From the NCBI RefSeq assembly GCF_000828085.3, contig NZ_JXCA02000023.1:225655-289654 (forward strand): 64,000 bases of DNA, read 5' to 3'. Made by a program: the position numbers and the translations under genes. The DNA comes from Scytonema tolypothrichoides VB-61278. Lineage in GTDB: Bacteria > Cyanobacteriota > Cyanobacteriia > Cyanobacteriales > Nostocaceae. Below, one piece after another: positions 18,865 to 27,212 of this stretch (position 1 is its first letter; each line of letters starts with the position of its first letter). The notes below the pieces were generated by a model, which searched no databases, had not been told where the DNA came from, and saw nothing but the letters and a program-made list of their open reading frames with translations.

Positions 18865-19185
18865 TTTAAAGCTAATACTAGATTTATAAGCATTGTGTGA
18901 GTAAGCCTTTGCGTTTCGGTAACCAAAATAGCTTGATTCATTTAAGTTACTTATCTACTGTGCGATCGCACTTCATAGATCTCTCAATCACGTATCACAT
19001 GAGTTGGTTTATACTCCAGCATTGGTAACAAGTTCTGACAAGTTGCTGTTGGCTGAGTTACTTTCTACACTAACTATTATGTAAATGGCGTAGCAAAGGA
19101 CACAAAAGGACACAAGCATAGAGAAAAGTTTCGTTCTTTGTTCTGATTTTTTTGATCATAATTTTTCAAGGTACTAAGGTTTGTT

Positions 19186-19626
19186 ATGTCTGCAAATAAC
19201 TTAACTATGGCTCAACATCAAGAAACAAAACAAATTGACGCGCTGTCCATAATTCCTGTTGCCAATACCGGAGGCATTACAGTCACTGAGTTACGCCCTT
19301 GGGGTTCTTTCACGGTTTTGGAAGAAGGACATGGATATAAAATCAAGCGCATAGAAGTTAAGCCTGGGCACCGTCTCAGCTTGCAAATGCATCACCACCG
19401 CAGCGAACACTGGATTGTTGTCTCTGGTACAGCTAAGGTAACTTGTGGCGATCAACAAGTGCTGCTGACGAACAACCAGTCTACCTACGTACCTCAGTGT
19501 ACAGCTCACCGTTTGGAAAACCCTGGCGTCATTTCCTTAGTTTTGATTGAAGTGCAAAATGGCGAATACTTAGGAGAAGATGATATCATCCGCTTTCAGG
19601 ATGACTATGCTCGTACCAAAAATTAA
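19186..19626 (+). CDS. Mannose-6-phosphate isomerase, type II-like cupin
   Basis: A single-domain cupin of 146 residues. RPWGSFTVLEEGHGYKIKRI followed by the cupin box LQMHHHRSEHWIVVSGTAKV and VPQCTAHRLENPG is the pattern of the C-terminal isomerase domain of ManC-type enzymes. The paired histidines and the Glu in RSEHW would bind the metal. It lacks the pyrophosphorylase half, so it is a stand-alone isomerase linking fructose-6-phosphate and mannose-6-phosphate. It would supply GDP-mannose or GDP-fucose precursors. It is transcribed away from the NRPS-like gene, within the EPS locus. Confidence 0.88.
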   Translation: MSANNLTMAQHQETKQIDALSIIPVANTGGITVTELRPWGSFTVLEEGHGYKIKRIEVKPGHRLSLQMHHHRSEHWIVVSGTAKVTCGDQQVLLTNNQSTYVPQCTAHRLENPGVISLVLIEVQNGEYLGEDDIIRFQDDYARTKN

Positions 19627-20166
19627 ACTCCAAAAATTAAATTATCAGGGGCAAAGCACTATTGGTTTAATTCACAGACGCTCTCAAACTTGATCAACAA
19701 TCTGAATGTTTGCTAAACATTTACTTTATATAAGGGGTTCATTTACTAGAATCATAAATTCATTATTGACTTTCTTACCCTTACCTTTTCGAGTGCAGAC
19801 TGAACAAAGAACAAAATGTGTTTGCAAGCTATAACTAGTGCTAGGAGTCAGAAGTCAAGAGTCAGGATAAAAAACTTACACCACCAAGGTTGGAACCTAT
19901 TTCTAACTGTTTAGTTACAGCGTATTTCAGGTAACTGTGGTACACCATTTTTATAGACAGTTATATATCTATTTTAATAGGCGATTTCTGAATCATCCAT
20001 AAGATCTACTTCATTTACATACAAAGGGGTGTATTTCTGTTGTCCTGTACTATAGGACTCCAATTTTATTTTTTCAAAAATACTGAGACAGAAAAGCCGA
20101 TGTTAACAAAGTTTTATCTGAAATCCTGTTCATAAATCAGACAGAATTCCTATAGTAAGCGAGTTA
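19627..20166. other. Intergenic region, non-coding
   Basis: A gap of 540 bp between two plus-strand genes. It contains the short direct repeat GTCAGAAGTCAAGAGTCAGG near 19849 and AT-rich DNA before the kinase start. No gene, clear terminator or copy of the EPS module was recognised. Confidence 0.4.
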
Positions 20167-21399
20167 ATGAAAAATTTACTATCTGAAAATGAAATAACTA
20201 GGCTTGAGGTTCTTCGGCAATATCGGATTCTGGATACTGTCTCCGAAGCAGCCTTCGATGACCTCACCCTTTTAGCAGCACAAATTTGTAACACTCCGAT
20301 AGCTTTAATCAGCTTGATTGATGAGTGTCGTCAATGGTTCAAGTCAAAAGTCGGATTAGATGCTGAGTCAACACCACGGAATATAGCGTTTTGTGCTCAT
20401 GCGATTTTGCAGCCCGACATTTTGATTGTTCCCGATACACGACTCGACGAGCGATTCGCCACCAACCCACTGGTAACTTCTGACCCGTATATTCGGTTTT
20501 ATGCCGGTGTTCCGCTGATTGCACCCAATGGATATGTACTGGGAGCACTTTGTGTCATTGACCGTGTCCCACGACAGCTTAGCTCACAGCAAGTGCAGGC
20601 ATTGCGTACCTTAAGTCGTCAAGTTATTGCCCAAATGGAGTTAAAGCGTAATTTAGACAACCTGGAACGTATAACCACCGCTGAACGCCAACACATTGAA
20701 GATCTCATTTCTGCCCTTTCCCACGATATGCGTACTCCGTTGCTCGCAACTCGCGCCACTCTGCGTGCTATACTCGGTGGTGCTTTTGGTTCCATAAGCG
20801 ACACTTGGACACACCTGCTTGAAGATTGCCGCCAGGCTAACGAAGGCCTCCTTAAGCTTGTCGAAGCTCTCGTAGATATTTCTCGCCATAAAATAGAAGT
20901 TTGTAAGACTCTGAACTGCGAGATCCTTGATTGGAAAAATATCTTTGCCCAAGCCATTATCCAAAGCGATACCACGAGTAAGCGAAAGTGTGCAATTATC
21001 TATAAAATTCCTTCGTCACTGCCCACTGTCTGCGGTGATCAGCTTGACATTCAACGGGTTGTACAAAACCTGCTGAATAACGCTGTACAAGTGAGTGAGC
21101 AGAACCAGCAAGTTATCCTTGAGGTAGCACCGCTTGGAGTTGACAAAGTGAAGGTATCTGTACATGACTGTAGACCAGGAATTCCTCCCCAAGAAAAGGA
21201 AAGGCTCTTCCATCGCTTTAGTCACAGACGAGGACGAGGTGGCTCAGATGAACTGAGTCTCTACTTGTGCCGCCAAATTGTAGAGGCTCACGGTGGTACT
21301 ATCAACGTCGAAAGTACTCTCGGTGAGGGTAGCACCTTCTGGTTTACTCTACCTGTTGCCCCAGTTGGGGCTAAATTCCAGGATCACCAACAGATGTAA
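20167..21399 (+). CDS. GAF-domain sensor histidine kinase with degenerate ATP-binding boxes
   Basis: A 410-residue soluble protein. An N-terminal GAF domain (about 20-160) has the FKSKVGLDAESTPR block of a common cyanobacterial sensor family. HisKA has the H-box SALSHDMRTPLL with H186. The N-box QNLLNNAVQVS (N301, N304, N305) is present. The G1 box, D-x-G-x-G in the family, reads DCRPGI (G336 replaced by Arg). The G2 region, GLGLYL in the neighbouring paralogue, reads ELSLYL with both glycines lost. ATP binding is probably impaired. It may act as a phosphatase or partner of the kinase encoded at 22564. Its GAF domain resembles that of the 40468-42543 kinase. Confidence 0.88.
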   Translation: MKNLLSENEITRLEVLRQYRILDTVSEAAFDDLTLLAAQICNTPIALISLIDECRQWFKSKVGLDAESTPRNIAFCAHAILQPDILIVPDTRLDERFATNPLVTSDPYIRFYAGVPLIAPNGYVLGALCVIDRVPRQLSSQQVQALRTLSRQVIAQMELKRNLDNLERITTAERQHIEDLISALSHDMRTPLLATRATLRAILGGAFGSISDTWTHLLEDCRQANEGLLKLVEALVDISRHKIEVCKTLNCEILDWKNIFAQAIIQSDTTSKRKCAIIYKIPSSLPTVCGDQLDIQRVVQNLLNNAVQVSEQNQQVILEVAPLGVDKVKVSVHDCRPGIPPQEKERLFHRFSHRRGRGGSDELSLYLCRQIVEAHGGTINVESTLGEGSTFWFTLPVAPVGAKFQDHQQM

Positions 21400-21490
21400 A
21401 AAGTCATTTAAAATAAGTTAACTTCTTCGCCGTAAGTCCCGCACTATAACGGTACTTCGTTACCGTATTGCAGTATAAGTAGACATTACG

Positions 21491-21536
21491 AGCCTCCTGG
21501 TATTCAATCCAGTTTTACTGGAGAAGGAGGCTTTTT
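21491..21536 (+). terminator. Rho-independent terminator
   Basis: The stem AGCCTCCT (21491-21498) pairs with AGGAGGCT (21525-21532) and is followed by a T-run. It lies 92 bp after the stop of the degenerate kinase and would end its transcript. Confidence 0.75.
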
Positions 21537-22260
21537 ACAGCAGTAGGAAAACAATTCTGTAAGCGATCGCCTGTATCATCCCTTAAAAAGTAACGCTCAT
21601 CTCCACAACGCTTCACCCATATGCGATTCGGCTTATCTTAGTGCCATTCCACTTTGGGCTAGTCTTTATTGGCACCAATGGCAGGGGAATCTACTAGAGA
21701 ACACCGCAAACTAACAAGTAGGGCAGTTGATCACATCGACATTACATTGAAACCGTCTTTAGTGCCATCACTCATCTTTTTCCAAAGTCAATTCACGCGG
21801 TCAAAAACTCAGGGTTTTTACTTAAAAAAAAAGCATTTTTATTTTTATGTATTTTTACATAGTTATTTGAAATACGTCATATGTAAGACGAGAAATATGT
21901 TTTGTACTTAGATAATTGACTGAAGAAAACCTGCGGTTGCGCGATCGCACTCTATAAATTTCAGTCTGTCATTCATTACCCGCAAATTGAGTTAAGTAGA
22001 AAAAGTAAGAAATTTTCTGTCTAACTACATTAATTAAATTTTTTAGTGTATCATTTGAAAATAATAAATAAACTATAACTTGTCTTGCACAAGATTAATT
22101 CTGTGAAGGAAAATAAAAATGGTTTATTCTGCTGAACGATCATCTGGCGAAAAACTTTACAAATTTATGTAAGTTGATTCAACGAAGAAGTTTATATGAA
22201 GATGGCTAAATGAGGCCTGGTGGCGTTGTTTAATACAAGTAAAGATAGTGGTGACTTGTA
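21537..22260. other. Non-coding, AT-rich gap
   Basis: I see no supported gene between the terminator and the IS1-like relic. A 17-codon frame (22119-22172) with a purine-rich GAAGGAAAA before its ATG is too short to judge. GGTGGCGTTGTTTAATACAA near 22219 may be the left end of the IS1-like remnant that follows. Confidence 0.35.
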
Positions 22261-22503
22261 ATGCAATGTTCAGGCTGCAGATCTACTAAAAACTGCAAAA
22301 ACGGTCAACAACGAGCTAAAAAGAATTACATTTGTCAAGTGCATCGCCAGTTTGTAGAATACCATTACCGTAAAGAATATGCTGATACTTTATACCAACC
22401 TATACATTATAATCACCACTGCCAAAAACCCAGCGCTGGCAAAGGCTTGAAAGCAAAGCAATTTTGGCTCAACCAATTTTTGCTCAACCAATACGTGAGC
22501 TAA
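22261..22503 (+). pseudogene. IS1-like InsA relic
   Basis: The first 35 residues, MQCSGCRSTKNCKNGQQRAK and KNYICQVHRQFVEYHY, match the N-terminal zinc-ribbon of IS1-family InsA proteins (C-x2-C ... KNG ... Y/HIC ... C-x-RQF). The third zinc region is degraded, with CQVHRQF instead of a second C-x2-C. The sequence then loses all likeness and ends early. No InsB catalytic part follows. This is an inactive remnant between the two sensor kinase genes. Confidence 0.6.
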
Positions 22504-22563
22504 TAGTGTGATATTAGCTGTATAAGCATAAACATTTATTAGATAGTGTGAGCTATTAATTTA

Positions 22564-24030
22564 GTGCGTTTATTTGCTTCATCCACTTTGAAAACTCATT
22601 TATTTGCACCTCTGTACATTAGCCTCGGGATGCTAGTGTTATTGATACTTGGCCAACAAGGCTTAAACCTGTTGATAGCCTTCCATACTCAGCAAGCAGG
22701 CGATTTGGTAACCCGTACTTTAATTGTGGAACGTGAAGGAGAACGTCTGCTCAACGCTGTGATAGATGAGGAAACAAACTTTCTAGAAGTTCGCAGTAAT
22801 GGACAGTTGCCTTTCTACAGCAGCCTCAGCCGCCTATACACTCTTCTACAAGACAATCCTACTCAACTCCAACAACTCGATAAGATCAAAAATGTCCATA
22901 CCCGGTGGCAAAGCCAGTTGGCTCAGAGGGATACCTTGAGCTTGAGTAGTAGCTTTACTTGGGAGGAAAAGACCTTATTCGATTCCCTGCGCACTCATAT
23001 TCGCGTCTTGCTTGAGGGCGAAGAGAAACTGTTGGAGGAACGCAAGCATAATTTACAGCAACTCAATCATGTAAACACTGCTGTAAACATCTTTAGCACA
23101 ATCGTGATCTTGGTAGGAGTGGGCTTTAATCTCCGGTTTTTGTATCGACGAGTAGAGGTTCGCTTGCACAAGTTAATTAACGTAGGTGAAGCTTGGCGGA
23201 CGGGTCAAATGGAAGTCCGGCTTGGCTATTCGTCTGCCGATGAAATCGGTCGGCTGGCTAGGGTTCTCGACGCAATGGCAGGCGAGGTTCGCTATCGTCA
23301 GGAATGCATTGAGGAGCACACTCAACAGCTTGAAAACCTGATTTCTGCTCTCTCCCACGACCTGCGCACTCCTCTGCTTGCTAGCCGTAATACTTTAGAA
23401 AGTATGCTCAAAGGAGCTTTTGGTCCTGTTAGTGACACTTTGAGGGAAGTGTTCCAAGAGTACCGCGAAGCTAACGATGATCTCCTCAAGCTTGTGGAAG
23501 TCCTATTGAACGTCTCCCGTTATGAAGCTGGTTATTGCACTCACCTAAACTACGAGCCCCTTAACTGGGAAAAAATTTTTGTCAAAACAATTGCTCAGAT
23601 AAAAGCTACTTCAAAGCGTGAGTTAACCATCAGCTATAAAATTTCTCAATTACTGCCGACAGTCAACGGTGATGAGATAGAGATCCAACGGGTTGTACAA
23701 AACCTGCTTGATAACGCTGTGCGCGTGAGTGAGCCAAATAAAGAAATCCTCTTGAAGGTAACGCCTGTTGGGAAAGCTCAAGTGCAGGTTTCTGTGCGCG
23801 ATCACGGTTCTGGGATTGCGCCACAGGAGAAGGAACAACTCTTCCATCGCTTCGTTCAAGGACGAGGTCGGCGTGGAAAATCTGGTCTGGGTCTGTACTT
23901 GTGTCGTCAAATTATTGAAGCTCACGGAGGCAGCATTGGCGTCAAAAGTTCTCTCGGAGAGGGTAGCATTTTCTGGTTTACCCTCCCACTAACCCCAGAT
24001 AAAGCTAGGTATAAGCATGAAAAGATGTAG
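22564..24030 (+). CDS. Membrane sensor histidine kinase (CHASE3-like, HAMP)
   Basis: A protein of 488 residues starting at GTG. A membrane segment at about 17-38 is followed by a helical extracytoplasmic sensor of CHASE3 type (about 40-170), a second membrane segment near 178-200 and a HAMP linker (RRVEVRLHKLINVGEAWRTG). The H-box is SALSHDLRTPLL, the N-box QNLLDNAVRVS, G1 DHGSGI and G2 SGLGLYLC, all intact. It is a close paralogue of the degenerate kinase at 20167 in the catalytic half. The stop lies eight bases before the NarL-type regulator gene, its likely partner. Confidence 0.93.
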   Translation: MRLFASSTLKTHLFAPLYISLGMLVLLILGQQGLNLLIAFHTQQAGDLVTRTLIVEREGERLLNAVIDEETNFLEVRSNGQLPFYSSLSRLYTLLQDNPTQLQQLDKIKNVHTRWQSQLAQRDTLSLSSSFTWEEKTLFDSLRTHIRVLLEGEEKLLEERKHNLQQLNHVNTAVNIFSTIVILVGVGFNLRFLYRRVEVRLHKLINVGEAWRTGQMEVRLGYSSADEIGRLARVLDAMAGEVRYRQECIEEHTQQLENLISALSHDLRTPLLASRNTLESMLKGAFGPVSDTLREVFQEYREANDDLLKLVEVLLNVSRYEAGYCTHLNYEPLNWEKIFVKTIAQIKATSKRELTISYKISQLLPTVNGDEIEIQRVVQNLLDNAVRVSEPNKEILLKVTPVGKAQVQVSVRDHGSGIAPQEKEQLFHRFVQGRGRRGKSGLGLYLCRQIIEAHGGSIGVKSSLGEGSIFWFTLPLTPDKARYKHEKM

Positions 24031-24038
24031 GAGAAAGA

Positions 24039-24728
24039 ATGATACCAACGATACTTGATAATGGCAAACAGAAAACTGTGCAGATTCTGCTGGTCGATGA
24101 CCACACTTTAATACGCCGAGGAATGAAAGGTCAATTTAGCCTTGAACCTGGTTTTAGTGTAATTGGAGAGGCAGGTGACGGAGCACAGGCTATTGAATTA
24201 GCTGCTCAACTCCAGCCAGATGTCGTTTTGATGGACATTGATCTGCCAGTTATGGATGGAATTAGAGCTACGCAGCAGATAAAAAGTAGTTGCACAGCTA
24301 CTCGTATCCTTGCCTTGAGTGCCTTTGACAACGACACCCAGGTTATGGGAATGCTCGCAGCAGGTGCAGATGGTTACTGTCTCAAGACCATCGAATGGGA
24401 ACAACTCATTGCTGTCATTCAATTGATCCTCCAAGGTGGTGCTTATCTGGATCCTCAAATAGCTCAAAAGGTTGCCCGGATGCTCAAGCCCACCGTTGTT
24501 TCCGGCGAGATTCCTGAGTCTGGAGGACTCGAACAACCAGTTCTTAGTAATCGTGAACGCGAAATTCTTAAACTTATTGCCAAAGGATACTCAAACCAAG
24601 AGATTGCTAAAGAACTCTATCTCTCACTAGGAACCGTCAAATCTTACGTGCGTATGGTTCTCAATAAACTCAGTGTTGATGATCGCGTCCAGGCAGCAGC
24701 TCTAGCTGTGCGCGAAGGGTTGATTTAA
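24039..24728 (+). CDS. NarL/FixJ-family response regulator
   Basis: In this 229-residue protein the receiver domain (about 13-130) has the acidic pair in VDDHT, the phospho-acceptor aspartate in VVLMDIDLPVMDG and the lysine in YCLKTIEWE. A LuxR-type HTH (about 165-225) has LSNREREILKLIAKGYSNQE and LYLSLGTVKSYVRMVLNKLSV. AGGAG lies six bases before the ATG. It is in an operon with the CHASE3-like kinase (8-bp gap). Its position between EPS genes makes it a candidate regulator of the locus, perhaps through the conserved upstream module. That is inference. It overlaps the convergent gene at 24725 by a few bases. Confidence 0.95.
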   Translation: MIPTILDNGKQKTVQILLVDDHTLIRRGMKGQFSLEPGFSVIGEAGDGAQAIELAAQLQPDVVLMDIDLPVMDGIRATQQIKSSCTATRILALSAFDNDTQVMGMLAAGADGYCLKTIEWEQLIAVIQLILQGGAYLDPQIAQKVARMLKPTVVSGEIPESGGLEQPVLSNREREILKLIAKGYSNQEIAKELYLSLGTVKSYVRMVLNKLSVDDRVQAAALAVREGLI

Positions 24729-25024
24729 CCTAGGAGGACTTCCCGCAGACAGACATCAAGTTCTGTAAAAGTGGTAACCCATGGTAGCTTTTCATCTATA
24801 GGATCTTCTAACCACAAAATGTATCGGTGATTGATCTGGCGCAGGAAGTTCTCAGGAATGGGTAGACATAGCACCAAGACATCGGGCGCAAACAGAGTTA
24901 GCTCTTCATCCGTAGGAATACCATAGTAGGGGAACACTTCTGCACCTTGTTTGAGACAGTAGCTGCTAACGCGCTGTACTGTAGTAACTCTGCTACCAAT
25001 GACCATAATTCGATGCCTATTCAT
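24725..25024 (-). CDS. Small protein, possible degenerate receiver-like fold
   Basis: A 99-residue protein convergent with the NarL-type regulator; the stop codons overlap. The sequence RIMVIGSRVTTVQRVSSYCL and a later hydrophobic strand PDVLVLCLPIPENF recall the beta1 and beta3 strands of response-regulator receivers. The acidic pair is absent, and Cys stands where the phospho-aspartate would be (VLVLCLP). I cannot confirm this by sequence alone. It may be a cyanobacterial orphan that interacts with the neighbouring kinase system. The tail-to-tail overlap could also allow antisense interference. Confidence 0.5.
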   Translation of the reverse strand: MNRHRIMVIGSRVTTVQRVSSYCLKQGAEVFPYYGIPTDEELTLFAPDVLVLCLPIPENFLRQINHRYILWLEDPIDEKLPWVTTFTELDVCLREVLLG

Positions 25025-25124
25025 GGCAATTATAGGTTAATTAATTAGGTTATCGTCATATCAGTTTTCTGCTATATAAAACCTAGACAAAACTAGTCTT
25101 TTATTGGCAATAAGCCTGTGGCAA

Positions 25125-25146
25125 AAACCACGCTGTTTCGTGGTTT
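25125..25146. repeat. Small hairpin
   Basis: AAACCACG (25125-25132) pairs perfectly with CGTGGTTT (25139-25146) around a six-base loop. No T-run follows. It may be part of a dispersed repeat. The surrounding gap 25025-25857 contains this hairpin, the 68-bp hairpin element and copy A of the EPS module, and no gene. Confidence 0.45.
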
Positions 25147-25398
25147 GAGAACTTCCCGTGAATAGTTAGGTTTTAATAAGCAATTGCCCTTGGAAATGAT
25201 ATAGCTGAGTCATTTTCCTCTGATTGGCTAAGATGACGTCTTTTCCGTCAAAAGACCATATCAGCATTAGCACGCAAATGCTACATATCTAGCAAAATTA
25301 CCACGTAGTTGTCCAACGCCAACTACAGCCAATCATGAAAGTTTAGCACCAAAACGCGTTAATCTCATCATTCATTTAGGTTAATCTTATCATTCATT

Positions 25399-25466
25399 AG
25401 ACCTCTCCAAAAATTCATCTCAACCCTTTACTTTCTAGAGTTAACGTTCAATTTTTGGAGAGGTCT
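25399..25466. repeat. 68-bp hairpin element with 17-bp perfect arms, copy 1
   Basis: The 17-bp arm AGACCTCTCCAAAAATT (25399-25415) is repeated in perfect inverse as AATTTTTGGAGAGGTCT (25450-25466), around 34 bases of unrelated DNA. A second, diverged copy lies at 39531-39591. The layout fits a small non-autonomous element built from the ends of an insertion sequence. Confidence 0.75.
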
Positions 25467-25497
25467 ATTTAGTAGATGAATCTAGTATAAGACTTAA

Positions 25498-25595
25498 ACT
25501 ATCTGCACACTACAGCCAAGCGGATAGCTAAGTGGACAATTTTCTCCTCTAATGAGGATGCTGTATGCATAAAGCTCTAATAGCCATCAGATAGT
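25498..25595 (+). promoter_or_regulatory. Conserved EPS upstream module, copy A
   Basis: This 98-bp copy runs from ACTATCTGCACACTACAGCC through GGATAGCTAAGTGGACAATT and GAGGATGCTGTAT to GCCATCAGATAGT. Its two ends ACTATCTG and CAGATAGT form a perfect 8-bp inverted repeat. It lies about 260 bp upstream of the glycosyltransferase start, in the same orientation relative to the gene as the copies at 10082 and 18768. Confidence 0.72.
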
Positions 25596-25857
25596 ATTTC
25601 TATCGGTATTTACGGAGGAAACTATAGTAAGACTTTAATCTAAAAGTCTTAAATCAGATCAAGTTTTTTGTTGTGGTTCCCCATAAACAGGTGATGCAAC
25701 TATGGTAAAAGCCCCGATAGCTCAAGATTTTAGCCTAGTTGCACTCATAGTTTGTATGACCAGCAATTGGACTGGCTTGATATCAGCTAGACATAAGGCT
25801 GTAAGTATATTCCGGGTTAACACAAACCAGATATACCGGTAAAAATACACATTCTTT

Positions 25858-26667
25858 ATGCTTTTAATTACCGTATCTACCTCCTTGAAAGAACGAACTT
25901 TAAATTATATGGCAGACAAAGTTAGTTTTCTCAACACCCATTTTGATCGTATGTCCTCATCTGAGGCGATCGAACTGTTACTGGCACGGTTATTGAAGCG
26001 GCAGGGGGGTCGCGTGTATTATGCTAACGCGCACACCATGGTAACAGCTGCCCAAAACCCGTCACTGGCAGAGGCTTTAGAACACAGTGATATGTTGTTG
26101 GCAGACGGAAGTGGAGTTCGCCTGGGTAGCGCCTTGTTGGGTACACCATTGGTGCATAACCTCAATGGCACTGACCTAGTTCCGGCTCTGTGCAAGGCTG
26201 GGGCGGCGAAAGGCTTATCAGTCTATCTTCTAGGTGCCAAACCAGACGTAGTTGAAGAAGCGGCAGCTAACCTCAAGAAACGGTATCCTGGCTTGGTAAT
26301 TGCAGGAACTCATCATGGCTATTTCTCTGAAGCAGAAACCTCACAGGTATTAGAGAACATCCGGGCAGCGCGTCCGCACTTGCTGTTAGTGGCGATGGGC
26401 GTACCACTACAGGAAATTTGGATCAATCAATATGCTTGCCAACTGCCTGGTATTACTTGCATGGGTGTGGGGGGTCTGTTCGATTTTGTGGCTGAACGTG
26501 TACCCCGTGCCCCGTTTGCAATTCGTGCTGTTGGTATGGAGTGGGTGTGGCGACTAACAATGGAACCAAGTCGACTATGGCGGCGCTATCTCATAGGCAA
26601 CCTTGTCTTCTTCGGTTTAGTCATAACTTACGCCTTTTCCCCACGCCAGGATGAACAAACAACATAG
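25858..26667 (+). CDS. WecB/TagA/CpsF-family glycosyltransferase (GT26)
   Basis: The family signature is complete. VYYANAHTMVTAAQNPSL is followed by DMLLADGSGVRLGSALLG, where the Asp of ADG is the family's key residue, and then LLGAKPDVVEEAAANLKKRY. Later come LLVAMGVPLQEIWI and GVGGLFDFVAERVPRAP. The enzyme would add a sugar, often N-acetylmannosaminuronate, N-acetylmannosamine or glucose, to a lipid-linked intermediate. The frame opens at 25858, but an internal ATG at 25909 (MADKVSFLNTHFDRM) is a likely alternative start. It heads the plus-strand EPS unit, with the STAS and initiating transferase genes behind it. Confidence 0.92.
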   Translation: MLLITVSTSLKERTLNYMADKVSFLNTHFDRMSSSEAIELLLARLLKRQGGRVYYANAHTMVTAAQNPSLAEALEHSDMLLADGSGVRLGSALLGTPLVHNLNGTDLVPALCKAGAAKGLSVYLLGAKPDVVEEAAANLKKRYPGLVIAGTHHGYFSEAETSQVLENIRAARPHLLLVAMGVPLQEIWINQYACQLPGITCMGVGGLFDFVAERVPRAPFAIRAVGMEWVWRLTMEPSRLWRRYLIGNLVFFGLVITYAFSPRQDEQTT

Positions 26668-26732
26668 GAACATAAACCTGACAGCCAAATCAAATCAATA
26701 AATATGTACTAGCAGAACCAATAGTAAGATTT

Positions 26733-27071
26733 ATGACTCTCACACAAGAATGTCAATTGATTGTGCTTCAGCCTCAAGGGCGCTTAGATTGCCAACATGG
26801 TAAGGTTCTGAAGGAACAACTTTCTAGTTTAGTGCCGAAATCCCACCACCTTTGGGTGATTGATCTAGCCCAAGTAGATTCTATGGATAGTTCAGGGTTA
26901 GCCGCCCTAGTGATGGGGCTTGCCGCTGTACGTTCCAGTGGTTGTCGTCTTGTCATTTGCAACCTGCAAGCGCCTATCCGGATAATCTTTGAACTGACTC
27001 AACTAGATTCAGTGTTTGAAATTTTTGAGAGTTACGACGCTGTCTTGACCACGGTTAACGTTCAGTCGTGA
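26733..27071 (+). CDS. STAS-domain anti-sigma-factor-antagonist-type protein
   Basis: A single-domain protein of 112 residues. QGRLDCQHGKVLKEQL and VIDLAQVDSMDSSGLAALV give the STAS fold; the serine in DSSGL is at the site phosphorylated in SpoIIAA/RsbV-type proteins. Such proteins switch partners depending on phosphorylation by an anti-sigma kinase. Neither a kinase nor an anti-sigma factor is adjacent. It sits between two polysaccharide transferase genes, 65 bp after the first, and is probably co-transcribed, so it may tune synthesis post-translationally. Confidence 0.88.
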   Translation: MTLTQECQLIVLQPQGRLDCQHGKVLKEQLSSLVPKSHHLWVIDLAQVDSMDSSGLAALVMGLAAVRSSGCRLVICNLQAPIRIIFELTQLDSVFEIFESYDAVLTTVNVQS

Positions 27072-27212
27072 AGTCTTGATCAGGCGCTATGGTCTTAGCG
27101 ATTCACTTTAGTTAACCAATTAATAATCCTGCCAAAGCTGAACAACTTGCTCAATAGACTGACTTTTCAGCCAATTAACTTCCTAAACTCACCTACTGAA
27201 ACTCTGATCACA

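Noticed and set aside
21669-21911. 80-codon frame after the degenerate kinase
   Set aside because: AT-rich, aromatic-rich translation without motif or ribosome-binding site.
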